A stretch of 64,000 nt of DNA from contig NZ_SJPO01000007.1 of the NCBI RefSeq assembly GCF_007859935.1, positions 124,001-188,000 on the forward strand, in the 5' to 3' direction. Both the position numbers and the translations under genes were made by a program. The notes under the pieces were generated by a model, which was not told the origin of the DNA, did not search any database, and worked only from the letters and a program-made list of their open reading frames with translations. The stretch is from Posidoniimonas polymericola. Lineage in GTDB: Bacteria; Planctomycetota; Planctomycetia; Pirellulales; Lacipirellulaceae. Positions 8,029 to 17,018 of this stretch are shown in pieces. Position 1 is the stretch's first letter, and each line of letters opens with the position of its first letter.

Positions 8029-9543
8029 ATGCCCATCTCAGAAATAGCCCCGCTGCCTGCCGAGCTCCAGGAGTGGCAGGAGAAGATCGAGAAGCTGGCC
8101 GCCGGTCACGGGCTCGACTTCTTCCCCACCATTTTTGAGATGGTGCCGGCCGACCGGCTCAACGAGATCGCCGCCAAGGGGGGCTTCCCGGTGCGGTACC
8201 CGCACTGGCGGTTTGGGATGGAGTACGAGAAGCTCGGCAAGGGCTACCACTACGGCCTGCAGAAGATCTACGAGCTGGTCATCAACAACGACCCCTGCTA
8301 CGCCTACCTGATGGCGAGCAACGAGCTGGTCGATCAAAAACTCGTCATGGCCCACGTGTACGGGCACTGCGACTTCTTTAAATGCAACGCGTGGTTCGGC
8401 CACACCAACCGCAAGATGATGGACCAGATGGCCAACCACGGCGCGCGGATCCGCCGCTACATGGACGAGGTCGGCGTCGAGCCGGTCGAGGAGTTTATCG
8501 ACGCCTGCCTGAGCATCGAGGACCTGATCGACATCCACTCGCCGTTCATCAAGCGGCGGGCCGACCGGCATGATCCGGGCGAACGCAAGGACGCGCCGCC
8601 GAAGCCGGCGCGGTTCCAGAGCAGCGAGTACCTCGACCCGTTTGTGAACCCCAAGGCCGAGCTCCGCCGCGACGACACCGAGGACACCCCGAAGCCGCAC
8701 AAGATCCCGGAGCACCCCGAGCGGGACGTGATGCTGTTCCTCTTGGAACGCGCGCCGCTCAACGCCTGGCAGGCGGACGTGCTGTCGATCATCCGCGACG
8801 AGGCGTACTACTTCGCGCCGCAGGGTCAGACCAAGATCATGAACGAGGGCTGGGCCAGCTACTGGCACAGCAAGATGATGACCACGCAGATCGCCAGCGC
8901 GGCGGAGATCGTGCAGTTCGCCGACCACCACTCCGGCACGGTGGCCTCGAGCGGCGGCTCGCTGAACCCGTACAAGCTTGGCATCGAGCTGTTCCGCGAC
9001 ATCGAGGACCGCTGGAACCGCGGCGCCTACGGCAAGGAGTACGAGGAGTGCGACGACCACGCCGAGCGGCAGGACTGGGACCGACAGCTCGGCGGCGGCC
9101 GCGACAAGATCTTCGAGGTCCGCCGCGTGCACAACGACCTCACCTTCATCGACTCGTTCCTGACGCTCGACTTCGTGCGGGAGCACAAGCTGTTCAAGTT
9201 TGGCTACAACCCGGGCACCGAGTACTATGAAATCGAGACCCGCGCCTTCCCCCAGGTGAAGAGCCAGCTGCTGGTCAACCTGACCAACCTCGGCCGCCCG
9301 CACATCTCGGTGGTCGACGGAAACTACAAGAACCGCGGCGAGTTGTACCTCGAGCACGCGTACACGGGCGTCGAGCTGCAGATGAACTACGCCCAGGACA
9401 CGCTGCAGAACCTCCACCGCTTGTGGACCCGGCCGGTGCACATCGCCACCGTGATCGACGAGGTCGAGACCATCGTGTCGTTCGACGGCAAGTCGGTCAC
9501 GGTCGATCAGGGCGACGAGGTCGAGAGCGAGGAGGATGATTGA
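8029..9543 (+). CDS. spoVR: SpoVR/YcgB family protein
   Basis: A 504-residue protein of normal SpoVR length. The SpoVR family contributes to spore cortex formation in Bacillus; as YcgB it belongs to the stress regulon with YeaG and YeaH in enterobacteria. Visible family features are the N-terminal GLDFFPTIFEMV, the His/Cys-rich YGHCDFFKCNAWF region, and the NEGWASYWHSKMM motif in the middle. The start codon has no Shine-Dalgarno sequence, so translation may depend on the upstream genes or be leaderless-like. It is the third gene of the prkA-yeaH-spoVR set. This lineage is not known to make spores, so a stress role is the better guess. Confidence 0.95.
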   Translation: MPISEIAPLPAELQEWQEKIEKLAAGHGLDFFPTIFEMVPADRLNEIAAKGGFPVRYPHWRFGMEYEKLGKGYHYGLQKIYELVINNDPCYAYLMASNELVDQKLVMAHVYGHCDFFKCNAWFGHTNRKMMDQMANHGARIRRYMDEVGVEPVEEFIDACLSIEDLIDIHSPFIKRRADRHDPGERKDAPPKPARFQSSEYLDPFVNPKAELRRDDTEDTPKPHKIPEHPERDVMLFLLERAPLNAWQADVLSIIRDEAYYFAPQGQTKIMNEGWASYWHSKMMTTQIASAAEIVQFADHHSGTVASSGGSLNPYKLGIELFRDIEDRWNRGAYGKEYEECDDHAERQDWDRQLGGGRDKIFEVRRVHNDLTFIDSFLTLDFVREHKLFKFGYNPGTEYYEIETRAFPQVKSQLLVNLTNLGRPHISVVDGNYKNRGELYLEHAYTGVELQMNYAQDTLQNLHRLWTRPVHIATVIDEVETIVSFDGKSVTVDQGDEVESEEDD

Positions 9544-9862
9544 GTCGCAACCATCGACATGGGGAGGACAAGTTTAGAGGGAACACTAATGTTCGCTAGT
9601 ACTACAGCGCTAGGTCGTGAGTCGAAAAACGGTGACTGGCTCGACGCGGTGGTTGGGCTAGAACCCAAATTTTGTGGAGAGTCGTCGTGCCTGTGCCCCT
9701 CTTTCGACGGACCACCAGACGAGATGTAGTCTTGGGCGGGCTGATGCCGGCTTGCGAGAGGCTCGCGATGCGTAATCCATGTCAATCCCCAGTTACGACC
9801 ATTAGTGCCTATTAGAGTTCCGTCCCAACTACCTCGCTTGCATTGACTCCTTGAAGATTCTT
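9544..9862. other. 319-bp spacer, no gene seen
   Basis: Lower GC than its surroundings and without a credible coding frame. A short GCGAG-AGG-CTCGC stem sits near 9754-9766. It may contain the promoter of the gene at 9863. Confidence 0.45.
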
Positions 9863-10333
9863 ATGCCCCTAGCCCAAACACTCGCCGGCAAGCTGAACGC
9901 CGCTCAGATCGACGGGACCGTCGTCTCGGCCGCTGAGAACGGCGACCGGCTGCTGGTGCGCGTCGACCAGGCGGGGGCGTTGGCGCTGTCGCTGTTCGAG
10001 CTGCGGCTAGAGACCGACAAGCTGACCGCCGCGCCGATGCCGCACGTCAAGCAGGTCGCCACACAGCTGACCGAGAAGATCACCTACCTGCTCGAACCAA
10101 TCTGCCCGGTCGAGTCCGACGCCGAGGCGTGCGTCGTGCAGCTCCGCTCGACCAAGCCGCAGCAGGGCGTGGAGGGCGTGTGCTACTACGAACTTCTAGT
10201 GAAGACAGGCGGCGCCATCGGCCTCTGCCGGTACGAGAAGGCCAAGGGCGCCCTCCGCCGCGAGGTTGCCATGAACCTGACCAAGGAGGTGGTCACGCGG
10301 TTGGCGGCAGATTTCTTAGCAGCCGTGGACTGA
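9863..10333 (+). CDS. Conserved-looking hypothetical protein
   Basis: A 156-residue soluble protein that I do not recognise. No signal peptide or membrane segment is evident. It is a mixed alpha/beta sequence containing PHVKQVATQLTEKITYLLEP in the middle and a C-terminal helical NLTKEVVTRLAADFLA. Codon use matches its neighbours, with G or C at most third positions, which argues that it is a real gene. A TTG start four codons earlier (9851) is possible; I prefer the ATG at 9863. It follows spoVR on the same strand but is 319 bp away, so it is probably transcribed separately. Confidence 0.65.
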   Translation: MPLAQTLAGKLNAAQIDGTVVSAAENGDRLLVRVDQAGALALSLFELRLETDKLTAAPMPHVKQVATQLTEKITYLLEPICPVESDAEACVVQLRSTKPQQGVEGVCYYELLVKTGGAIGLCRYEKAKGALRREVAMNLTKEVVTRLAADFLAAVD

Positions 10334-10440
10334 CCCGCTGGCTGGCATTCCCCCGGTCTAACCGCTACGACCGTGCTGCTCGGCGGCGTGAAGGCCCTAT
10401 TCTCTAGCGGTGAGGGGCGGCAGGTGGTAACGGCCCCCCT

Positions 10441-10494
10441 GGGTTCCCGTTTGTGAGATTGAGTCACGACCTTCTCACACTCGATAGGGGACCC
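10441..10494 (+). promoter_or_regulatory. Leader hairpin that would hide the ribosome binding site of the next small gene
   Basis: GGGTTCCC (10441-10448) can pair with GGGGACCC (10487-10494) with one G-U pair. Inside this stem TGTGAGA (10452-10458) pairs perfectly with TCTCACA (10473-10479). The right arm contains AGGGGA, the likely ribosome binding site for the ATG at 10500. The layout is that of a translational switch, but I cannot compute its stability. Confidence 0.4.
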
Positions 10495-10499
10495 AAAAT

Positions 10500-10655
10500 A
10501 TGATGCGTCTGCTGCTTGCGTCCGCGGTGCTGTTCACGATTGCCCTCAGCGGCTGGACCCCACTGGTGCTGCCGGCTGCTGCGGCGGTCGACCACTCGCT
10601 GCAGGTGCTGATCTTGTGTGTTTGCGCCGGCGCTGTTTGGGCGGCGACCCAGTGA
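10500..10655 (+). CDS. Small 51-residue membrane protein
   Basis: A short frame starting MMRLLLASAVLFTIALSG and ending CAGAVWAATQ. It has two hydrophobic stretches (about 3-29 and 33-49), so it should be a two-segment membrane peptide or a secreted peptide with a signal sequence. AGGGGA lies 8 nt before the ATG, and third positions are GC-rich as in real genes here. It sits between the hypothetical gene at 9863 and the RDD gene at 10785, all on the plus strand. I recognise no family. It is short enough to be chance, but the start signals are good. Confidence 0.45.
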   Translation: MMRLLLASAVLFTIALSGWTPLVLPAAAAVDHSLQVLILCVCAGAVWAATQ

Positions 10656-10784
10656 ACCAGACCCTGCCCGGCGACGCCGCTCGCGCGCCGAGGGCGAGGT
10701 TTTAGTGGTCGGCACGGGACGCGTTTGCAGGTTCCGGGGCGTGCTGTCTTGTGTCGGCTGTCGTTGTGGCGGACAATCGCCCGC

Positions 10785-11246
10785 ATGAGCACCGACGCGC
10801 CGCATGAGGAAAACTTCGAATCAGAGCTAGTCGAAGGAGACGGCCCCGCGGTCGACACCTTCGGGACCACAGTCCCGCGGCATCTAGCGGGCCTGGTCGA
10901 CAACGTTGTGGCGATGATGTTGTCGGTGGTCTGCGCCAAGGCCTTGCCGAACTCGATGCCGCTCTTGCAAGGGGTGGTCGTCTTCGCTGTCTACCTTGTC
11001 TACTTTGCGTTTCTTGAGTTGGTGTTTAGCACGACGCCGGGCAAGTTAATGAACGGTCTAGTCAACCGTGACTTCAGCGGAGGTCGATGTTCCGCGCGGC
11101 AAACAATGATTCGAACGCTGTTCCGATTGCTGGAGGTGAACCCGCTCTTGTTTGGGTTTCTTCCTGCAGCCGCCAGCATCATCTGGTCGCGGAATCACCA
11201 GAGATTTGGTGACAAAGTGGCCGGGACTGTTGTCGTCTTTCGTTAG
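10785..11246 (+). CDS. RDD-family integral membrane protein
   Basis: A 153-residue protein with an acidic N-terminal tail (1-28) and the RDD signatures. These are RHLAGLVDN in the first membrane helix, TPGKLMNGL after the second, and RFGDKVAGTVVV at the C-terminus. RDD proteins are small inner-membrane proteins, some with transport or Na+/H+ antiport activity; most are uncharacterised. I chose the ATG at 10785 because it starts the acidic tail directly, whereas the upstream extension is non-protein-like. It converges with the minus-strand gene ending at 11282. Confidence 0.85.
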   Translation: MSTDAPHEENFESELVEGDGPAVDTFGTTVPRHLAGLVDNVVAMMLSVVCAKALPNSMPLLQGVVVFAVYLVYFAFLELVFSTTPGKLMNGLVNRDFSGGRCSARQTMIRTLFRLLEVNPLLFGFLPAAASIIWSRNHQRFGDKVAGTVVVFR

Positions 11247-11281
11247 GACGGTCTTGCTGAAATGATGTGGTATCGCCCGAA

Positions 11282-11818
11282 TTAGCTACCACCGTCTACC
11301 AGCACCGCCAGCATCCCGCGGCAGAACTCCGGCAGGTCGTCCGGCTTGCGGCTGCTGACGTGGTGGCCGTCGACGACGCAGGCGGCGTCCTCCCACTCGG
11401 CGCCGGCGTTCACCAGGTCGTCCTTGATGCCGGGCGAGCCGGTCACGCGGACCCCTTTGTACACGCCCGCGGAGATCGGGATCCAGCCGCCGTGGCAGAT
11501 CGCGGCGATCAGCTTGCCGGCGGCGTCGAACTCGCGGACCAGCTCGAGCACCTTCGCCTCACGCCGCAGTTTGTCGGGCATGAACCCGCCGGGGACCAGC
11601 AGGCCGTCGAACTCGGCCGCCGTGACGTCGTGGTACGAAGTGTCGGACTGGCAGGGGTAGCCGTTCTTGCCGGCGTACGTGACGCCCGCCTCGGGGCCGG
11701 CCACGACGACCTGGGCGCCGGCCTCGATCATGCGGAGCTTGGGGTACCAGAGCTCCAGGTCTTCGTAGATGTCGCCGACGAAGGAGAGGATGCGTTTGTT
11801 TTCGAGGGGGCGGTCCAT
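11282..11818 (-). CDS. DJ-1/PfpI-family (type 1 glutamine amidotransferase-like) protein
   Basis: A 178-residue protein of typical DJ-1/PfpI length. The nucleophile elbow AICHGG holds Cys108 next to His109. The conserved acidic residue that supports the Cys sits in the early DIYEDLE segment, and VPGGF is the usual strand-turn. Family members are proteases, glyoxalases or deglycases protecting against reactive aldehydes and oxidative stress; which activity applies here cannot be told. It lies 45 bp downstream of the DUF3500 gene on the same strand, so the two may be co-transcribed. Confidence 0.9.
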   Translation of the reverse strand: MDRPLENKRILSFVGDIYEDLELWYPKLRMIEAGAQVVVAGPEAGVTYAGKNGYPCQSDTSYHDVTAAEFDGLLVPGGFMPDKLRREAKVLELVREFDAAGKLIAAICHGGWIPISAGVYKGVRVTGSPGIKDDLVNAGAEWEDAACVVDGHHVSSRKPDDLPEFCRGMLAVLVDGGS

Positions 11819-11863
11819 CGGGGTTCCATTCCTGCGGTTCGATAGGGGGCTTGAGAGGCGGTG

Positions 11864-12928
11864 CTATTCCGCGTGCGCGTGTTCGTGCTGCTCGTAGTGC
11901 TGCTGCAGCTTGTCGAGGCCGAAGTCGTTCTTCGTCGAGTGCCACACCAGGTGCGAGTGGTTCCCCTGGGCGTTGTCGTACTCGAAGACGAACGTCGGCC
12001 CGTGCACGCGGAAGTAATGGTTTTCATCGGGACCGAGCCCGCCCGCCCAGGCGAAGTAGATTTCGCTGTAGCCCGCCCGCTCGATCTCGGCGAGTTCCTG
12101 CGCTGCGAGTTCCGGCCGCAGGTTCTGTAGCACGCCGGTGACGACCTCCGTCAGCCCCGATTGCTGCGCGGGCGTCATCTGCGAGTAGGGCAGGCCCGCC
12201 GGCTTGCCTAGGTCGATGGGCGCGCCCGGCACGGTCGCGACGTCGCGCGGAGCCTCGCTGGCGATCGACGCCTGCCGCCGCTGCTCTTCAGAAAACAAAC
12301 CCATCAGCGCTCGGAAACGGTCTTCCTCTCCGCCGAGGGCGCGGAGTCCCAGCCGGGGGCCAACGCGGACCTCGTGGGGGTTGGCGCCGAGGAACAGCGG
12401 CGCGGTCGAAACCACCAGCTGCCCGTCGGACGTGAGGTTCAGTGACAGGTGGTGACCCTCGACCCGCCAGCCCCACGGGCGGTCGGCGTCCGGCTCGCCG
12501 TAGACCGCGAACCAGTACTTCTCTGGGTTGCGGATGTTCTCGACGTCCTCGCGGTCGGCCTCGATCAGGCGCAGCACCCGCTCGAGCGACATGATGGTGG
12601 TCGCCTTCAGGTAGCCCTGGTCGCTCAGCACCGACCGCATCAGCTTGCGGGCTGCCCGGCGCTGCTCGAGCGTCATGTCACGCAGCGGCAGGCCGACGCG
12701 TTCCATGGGGACAAACTGCCAGTCGGTGCGCTGCGGGCCGTCGAACGCGAAAGTGGCCGCCTGTCGCTGCTCGTCGGGAAGCGTGCTCAGGAATTCGACT
12801 GCCGCGTCCCGCATCTCCTCATTTACCTGATGCTGAGCGGCTTCGTGCGCGCTGGTCCGATCAGGCGTCAGCGCTACCCAGCTGAGTGCTAAGAAGAGGA
12901 GGAGCAGGTTGCTGAGGAATTGGTGCAT
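11864..12928 (-). CDS. Secreted DUF3500 protein
   Basis: A 354-residue protein with a signal peptide (hydrophobic core about residues 6-20, cleavage near TSA). The rest fits DUF3500: ATFAFDGPQRTDWQFVP near residue 60, a YWFAVYGEPDADRPWGWRVEGHH block, and near the end a HYFRVHGPTFVFEYDN block with a His-rich tail (HYEQHEHAHAE). DUF3500 proteins are common in Planctomycetes and other environmental bacteria and have no established function. The conserved His residues suggest metal binding, which is inference. Same strand as the helicase gene, 103 bp downstream of it. Confidence 0.85.
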   Translation of the reverse strand: MHQFLSNLLLLFLALSWVALTPDRTSAHEAAQHQVNEEMRDAAVEFLSTLPDEQRQAATFAFDGPQRTDWQFVPMERVGLPLRDMTLEQRRAARKLMRSVLSDQGYLKATTIMSLERVLRLIEADREDVENIRNPEKYWFAVYGEPDADRPWGWRVEGHHLSLNLTSDGQLVVSTAPLFLGANPHEVRVGPRLGLRALGGEEDRFRALMGLFSEEQRRQASIASEAPRDVATVPGAPIDLGKPAGLPYSQMTPAQQSGLTEVVTGVLQNLRPELAAQELAEIERAGYSEIYFAWAGGLGPDENHYFRVHGPTFVFEYDNAQGNHSHLVWHSTKNDFGLDKLQQHYEQHEHAHAE

Positions 12929-13031
12929 GGAGGACCTGGCGGGGGGCGGCGGCGAGTGCGAAGGCGAACGGCCGACCGATTATACCCGCCGTCGGGGGAC
13001 GGCGCCTGCCTGCGACGAACCCGGCGGCTGG

Positions 13032-16000
13032 CTATCCCAGCAGCATCTGCAGGTCGTCCGACGTGAGGGTGCGGAGCAGCGAGCTGTCCGCCGAGATGAT
13101 CGCCTCGGCGAGCTCACGTTTCCCCGCTTGCAGCCGGAGGATCTTTTCCTCGACCGTGTCGCGGGCGATCAGCCGGTAGGCAAACACCGGCTTCTCCTGC
13201 CCCAGCCGGTGGGCGCGGTCGATGGCCTGGGCCTCGACCGCGGGGTTCCACCACGGGTCGAGCAGGAAGACGTACTCGGCCGCGGTCAGGTTCAGGCCGC
13301 AGCCGCCCGCCTTTAGGCTGATCAGGAACGCCTGGCAAGCGTCATCGTTCTGGAACCGCTCGACGCGTCGCTGCCGGTCGCGGGTCTTGCCGTCGAGGTG
13401 CTCGTAGACGACGCCGGCCTTGTCGAGGCGGTCGCGGACGATGTCGAGCATCGTCGTGAATTGCGAGAAGATGAGCGCCTTGTGGCCCTCGCCCAGCACC
13501 TCATGGAGTTGCTCCAGCAGCAGGTTGAGCTTCGCCGAAGGCTTCGACCTGCGGCGTTTGTCGATCAGCCCCGGGTGGCACGCCGCCTGGCGGAGCCGCA
13601 GCAGGGCCTCGAGCACGTGCACCTTCGACTTGGCCAGGCCGGTCTTGGCGATCCGCTCCTCGAGTGACGCTCGGTAGTGGTTGCGCAGGTCGTTGTACTG
13701 CTTGCGTTGCGCCGGGGGGAGTTCGCAGTAGAGCTGCTGTTCTGACTTCTTAGGCAGCTGGGGGAGTACTTGTTCCTTGGTGCGACGCAGCAGGAAAGGG
13801 GCGATCCCCCGACGGATCGCCGCCAGGCGCGACTGCTGCTCCTCGTCGCGGCTGCTCTTGGTCAGCTCGCCGAGTGCGCCGCTCGTGCCGAGCAGGCCGG
13901 GGTTCAGGAACTCGAAGATCGACCAGAGCTCGCCCAGGTGGTTCTCGACCGGAGTGCCGGAGAGGGCCAAGCGGCAGCGGGCGTTGAGGACGCGGCTCGC
14001 CTTGGCGGTCTGCGACGCCGCGTTCTTGATGGCCTGGGCCTCGTCCAGGATGGCGTAGTCCCAGGGGGTCGCGGCCATGAGTTCGACGTCCTGCCGAAGC
14101 GTGCCGTAGGTGGTCAGCACGAGGTCGTAGTCGGTGAATTCGCCGACTCGCTCCGCGCGGTCGATTCCGGTGTAGTCCGCGACGGCCAGCTTCGGAGCGA
14201 AGCGTTCGGCCTCGAGTTTCCAGTTGTAGACCAGGCTCTTAGGCGCCACGACCAGCGACGGCCGCCGCTCGGCGTCGCGCGGCTGGCGGCGGCGACGGTC
14301 GGCCAGCAACGCCAGCACCTGAATCGTCTTGCCGAGCCCCATGTCGTCCGCTAGGCACCCGCCGAAACCGAACTTCTCGAGGAACCGCAGCCAGCCGAGC
14401 CCCTCGCGCTGGTAGTCCCGCAGCTCGCCCCGGAATGAGCGGGGCGCCGCGGCGGGCGTGACCCCCTGAAACGAGGCGAGGCGCTTGCGCCACGCGGCAA
14501 ACTTGCGATCGATCTCAACCGAATGATCCGCTTCACGACCAGACAGCAACGAGTCGAGCAGGAGCGCCTGACCGGTCTGGAACCGCAGCGACTCGCCCTC
14601 CTGTCGTCCGCCGAGTTCCCCCAGCGGCGCGTACCGGTCGATCCACTGTTGGGGCAGCAGCCCGCGGGTGCCGTCGCCGAGCAGGATGTACCGCTCGCCG
14701 GAACGGATCGCCCGCAGCAGCTCGGGCAGGGTGGCGGTGGCGCCGCCGAAGTCGACCTCGCCCTCCAGGTCGAACCAGTCCACGCCCGACTTCACGCTTA
14801 CCGAGACTCCGCCGCCGCGGCGGACGAGCGTCCCCTCGGCCTCTACCGACCAGCCCTCATCGACGAGCGTTTCAACAACCGTGGTCAGCTGGCGCGGCGA
14901 CATCTGCAGATGCCCGGGGGGCGTCTGATCGAAGTAGTCGGCCTGCCTGGGGGCCAGCCCCAGCTCTAGCAGACGGTTGAAAAGTTCCGACTCGCGTTGG
15001 CCGTCCCGGGCAATCATGCGTCCGCCGTCCGGCGTCGGCCAGGCGTTGACTTCGCTGTCGGCCGAGGCCAAATTATCCTCGTACACGTACGACACGCTCG
15101 CGTACAATTTGGGATCTCGGCCGTACGACTGTCGGTCGCTTGGAGGGTGCACCACCAGCCGGCCCCGCGGCTCGCCAGTCTGGCGAGTCAGGCAGAGCGA
15201 ATCGTCGCCAGTCAGCTCCGGCGGTTCGCCCGCGCGCCACAACTCTTGCAGCAGCGAGTCGCGTTCCGACTTCGGGACCACCAATTCGTCGTTGGCCCGG
15301 AGGGCTTCTAGCCACCGGTCGTCGGGGGGGCTCCGGAATGGAGCCAGCAGGTTGTCCATCAGCAGCAGGCCGGCAGAGAAACAGTAGACCGCGTCGCGCA
15401 GCGGGCGCGACTGGTCGCCGCGGACCAGCTCGCCGGTCAGGCGCCACCTGCGACCCCGGTCAAACGGCTTCGTCCGCAGGCGAAACCGCCAGGGGTCCCC
15501 GGCGTCCCACGCGATGGTCTGCGCGTCCTCCCAGTCCTGGGTTCCGGAAAGGAGCCAGGCAAACCGCCCCGTGGCGGCTAGCGCCGGCAGCACGGCGCCA
15601 AAGAGCGGGGCGGCGAGCGCCACACGGGTCGGCAATTGCGCGTTGGGAGACCGAGCCCCGTAGTTGTACTGAGAGTAGGTCAGCGCGGTCGTTACGCGGC
15701 TGCCCAGCAGCAGTCCCAAGACGTCACGGTCGTGCGGGGCGTCTAAGCCGCCGACGTTGCCGGAGTCGATCTGCAGGGGCTTGACCTTCCCCCAGCCGCC
15801 GTCGTTCAGGCGTTGGCTCTGCAGCAGCGTGATCTCCGGCGTATGGTCCTGCCGCGACACGTCCAACAGGTAAAAGACCCGGCGTTCGACGTCGGCCGTG
15901 GCGCCCAGCAGCGGGGCCTCCCGATGGGGTTCGGCTTGATTCAGCGCCTGCTGCCAACCGAAGGCGGGCGAGGGCGCCTTCCCGATGAGTGACAAGCCGC

Positions 16001-16307
16001 CCTGGCGGGTCGGCCTCCGGCGGTCGTCCGTTGGCCTCACCCGCTCCACTGTCCTCAGCGCCGCCCACAAGTGCTTGCAGTGGTGCCCGTCGTCAAAGTG
16101 GGGGCAGGAGCACTCCAGGTAAAGTTCGTTGGAGTCGAGGTCTTCGAGGAAGACATCGTAGATCGCTCCTCCGGACCCCTCGACTTCGAACTGGTAGCAA
16201 TCGTCGCTCTGTTCGACGAGATTGACTTGGCCTGCAGCGGCGTAGGCGTCGCCGCGTTGGCGGACCGCGCTAGAGAAGAGCGGCTTGACTTCCTGCAGCA
16301 CTGACAT
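13032..16307 (-). CDS. SWIM zinc-finger SNF2-family helicase
   Basis: A 1091-residue protein. A SWIM zinc finger (CxC...CxH: Cys66, Cys68, Cys77, His79) sits near the N-terminus. After a long central region of unknown fold comes a SNF2 ATPase with Walker A MGLGKT at about 656-661 and the DEAQ box at 755-758, then the helicase C-terminal domain ending with DRAHRLGQEKPV. These proteins use ATP to move along double-stranded DNA and remodel protein-DNA complexes; bacterial ones are linked to transcription recycling or repair. A GAGGA lies about 4 nt before the chosen ATG. The gene is complete with no missing motifs. Confidence 0.93.
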   Translation of the reverse strand: MSVLQEVKPLFSSAVRQRGDAYAAAGQVNLVEQSDDCYQFEVEGSGGAIYDVFLEDLDSNELYLECSCPHFDDGHHCKHLWAALRTVERVRPTDDRRRPTRQGGLSLIGKAPSPAFGWQQALNQAEPHREAPLLGATADVERRVFYLLDVSRQDHTPEITLLQSQRLNDGGWGKVKPLQIDSGNVGGLDAPHDRDVLGLLLGSRVTTALTYSQYNYGARSPNAQLPTRVALAAPLFGAVLPALAATGRFAWLLSGTQDWEDAQTIAWDAGDPWRFRLRTKPFDRGRRWRLTGELVRGDQSRPLRDAVYCFSAGLLLMDNLLAPFRSPPDDRWLEALRANDELVVPKSERDSLLQELWRAGEPPELTGDDSLCLTRQTGEPRGRLVVHPPSDRQSYGRDPKLYASVSYVYEDNLASADSEVNAWPTPDGGRMIARDGQRESELFNRLLELGLAPRQADYFDQTPPGHLQMSPRQLTTVVETLVDEGWSVEAEGTLVRRGGGVSVSVKSGVDWFDLEGEVDFGGATATLPELLRAIRSGERYILLGDGTRGLLPQQWIDRYAPLGELGGRQEGESLRFQTGQALLLDSLLSGREADHSVEIDRKFAAWRKRLASFQGVTPAAAPRSFRGELRDYQREGLGWLRFLEKFGFGGCLADDMGLGKTIQVLALLADRRRRQPRDAERRPSLVVAPKSLVYNWKLEAERFAPKLAVADYTGIDRAERVGEFTDYDLVLTTYGTLRQDVELMAATPWDYAILDEAQAIKNAASQTAKASRVLNARCRLALSGTPVENHLGELWSIFEFLNPGLLGTSGALGELTKSSRDEEQQSRLAAIRRGIAPFLLRRTKEQVLPQLPKKSEQQLYCELPPAQRKQYNDLRNHYRASLEERIAKTGLAKSKVHVLEALLRLRQAACHPGLIDKRRRSKPSAKLNLLLEQLHEVLGEGHKALIFSQFTTMLDIVRDRLDKAGVVYEHLDGKTRDRQRRVERFQNDDACQAFLISLKAGGCGLNLTAAEYVFLLDPWWNPAVEAQAIDRAHRLGQEKPVFAYRLIARDTVEEKILRLQAGKRELAEAIISADSSLLRTLTSDDLQMLLG

Positions 16308-17018
16308 CCATTCCTCGTTGGGTGGCGCATCCCAGAACAGGCGGGAGCGGAACCATTGAACCAGTCGGCGATGACGATGGCGTCTTGGTCAAGTGGTGAT
16401 GCTACGGGTTGGGCTTCACCTGTTCAATCGAGCCAGGGCATTTTCCGTGGCAATCGTCCCCTGGAGGTGGCTTTATGTGATTGGCGGAAGGAGGAAGGAG
16501 CTCCATTCCGATATCGGTCCGCAAAGGGCCGGGCGGATCCCTGTATGCGTTTCGTTTTCTCGCCGCTTCGCTGTGGAAATGGTCCGCGTGGTAGGTTCAA
16601 ATTTAAGGGGGAGAAGGGGTGACCCTGTTAGGCGGGGTGTTCAGACAACACGGGCCGCTCGGCGGGCGGCTGCGCGGTAGGGGATTCGGTACGCCACACT
16701 GCGGTCGTCTTCTACTCCTGGTAGGCGGGGTGGGACAAAACCCCTCAGACGGTTTCCGGGCCGCACGCAGCCAACGTTGCTAGACAAGCATAAAGTGAAT
16801 CACTGGGAGAACCGGGGCCCAAGTTTTGTCCCCCCCGATCGTTTTTTCGGACCAAACGATGGACTGACCGGGGTTGGTGAGGGGGGGGCGCTTACGCGGT
16901 TTTGCGGCCGGGTGACGCGGCGGAGAATGCCAACCGCTGCTTGGTGGGCGCTCCGCGACACGGCGGCTCACTGGTATACTGCCGGCCTGCGAACCCCTAC
17001 CCACAAGCGATCGAAGCG
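16308..17018. other. 711-bp spacer between the helicase and hemQ genes
   Basis: No credible gene. It contains one spread pair of the GGGACAAAAC / GTTTTGTCCC repeat family and a G-rich run at 16884-16890. Divergent promoters for the helicase (minus) and hemQ (plus) must lie here. Confidence 0.5.
16732..16832. repeat. GGGACAAAAC / GTTTTGTCCC repeat pair (family member 1)
   Basis: GGGACAAAAC at 16732-16741 and its exact reverse complement at 16823-16832 face outward around an 81-bp centre. The same 10-mer pairs recur at 36397-36517 and, twice, at 58162-58320, always between genes. Confidence 0.6.

Noticed and set aside
16393-16680. Frames of 80-95 codons in the spacer upstream of hemQ
   Set aside because: Mixed codon use, no ribosome binding site and no protein-like pattern.
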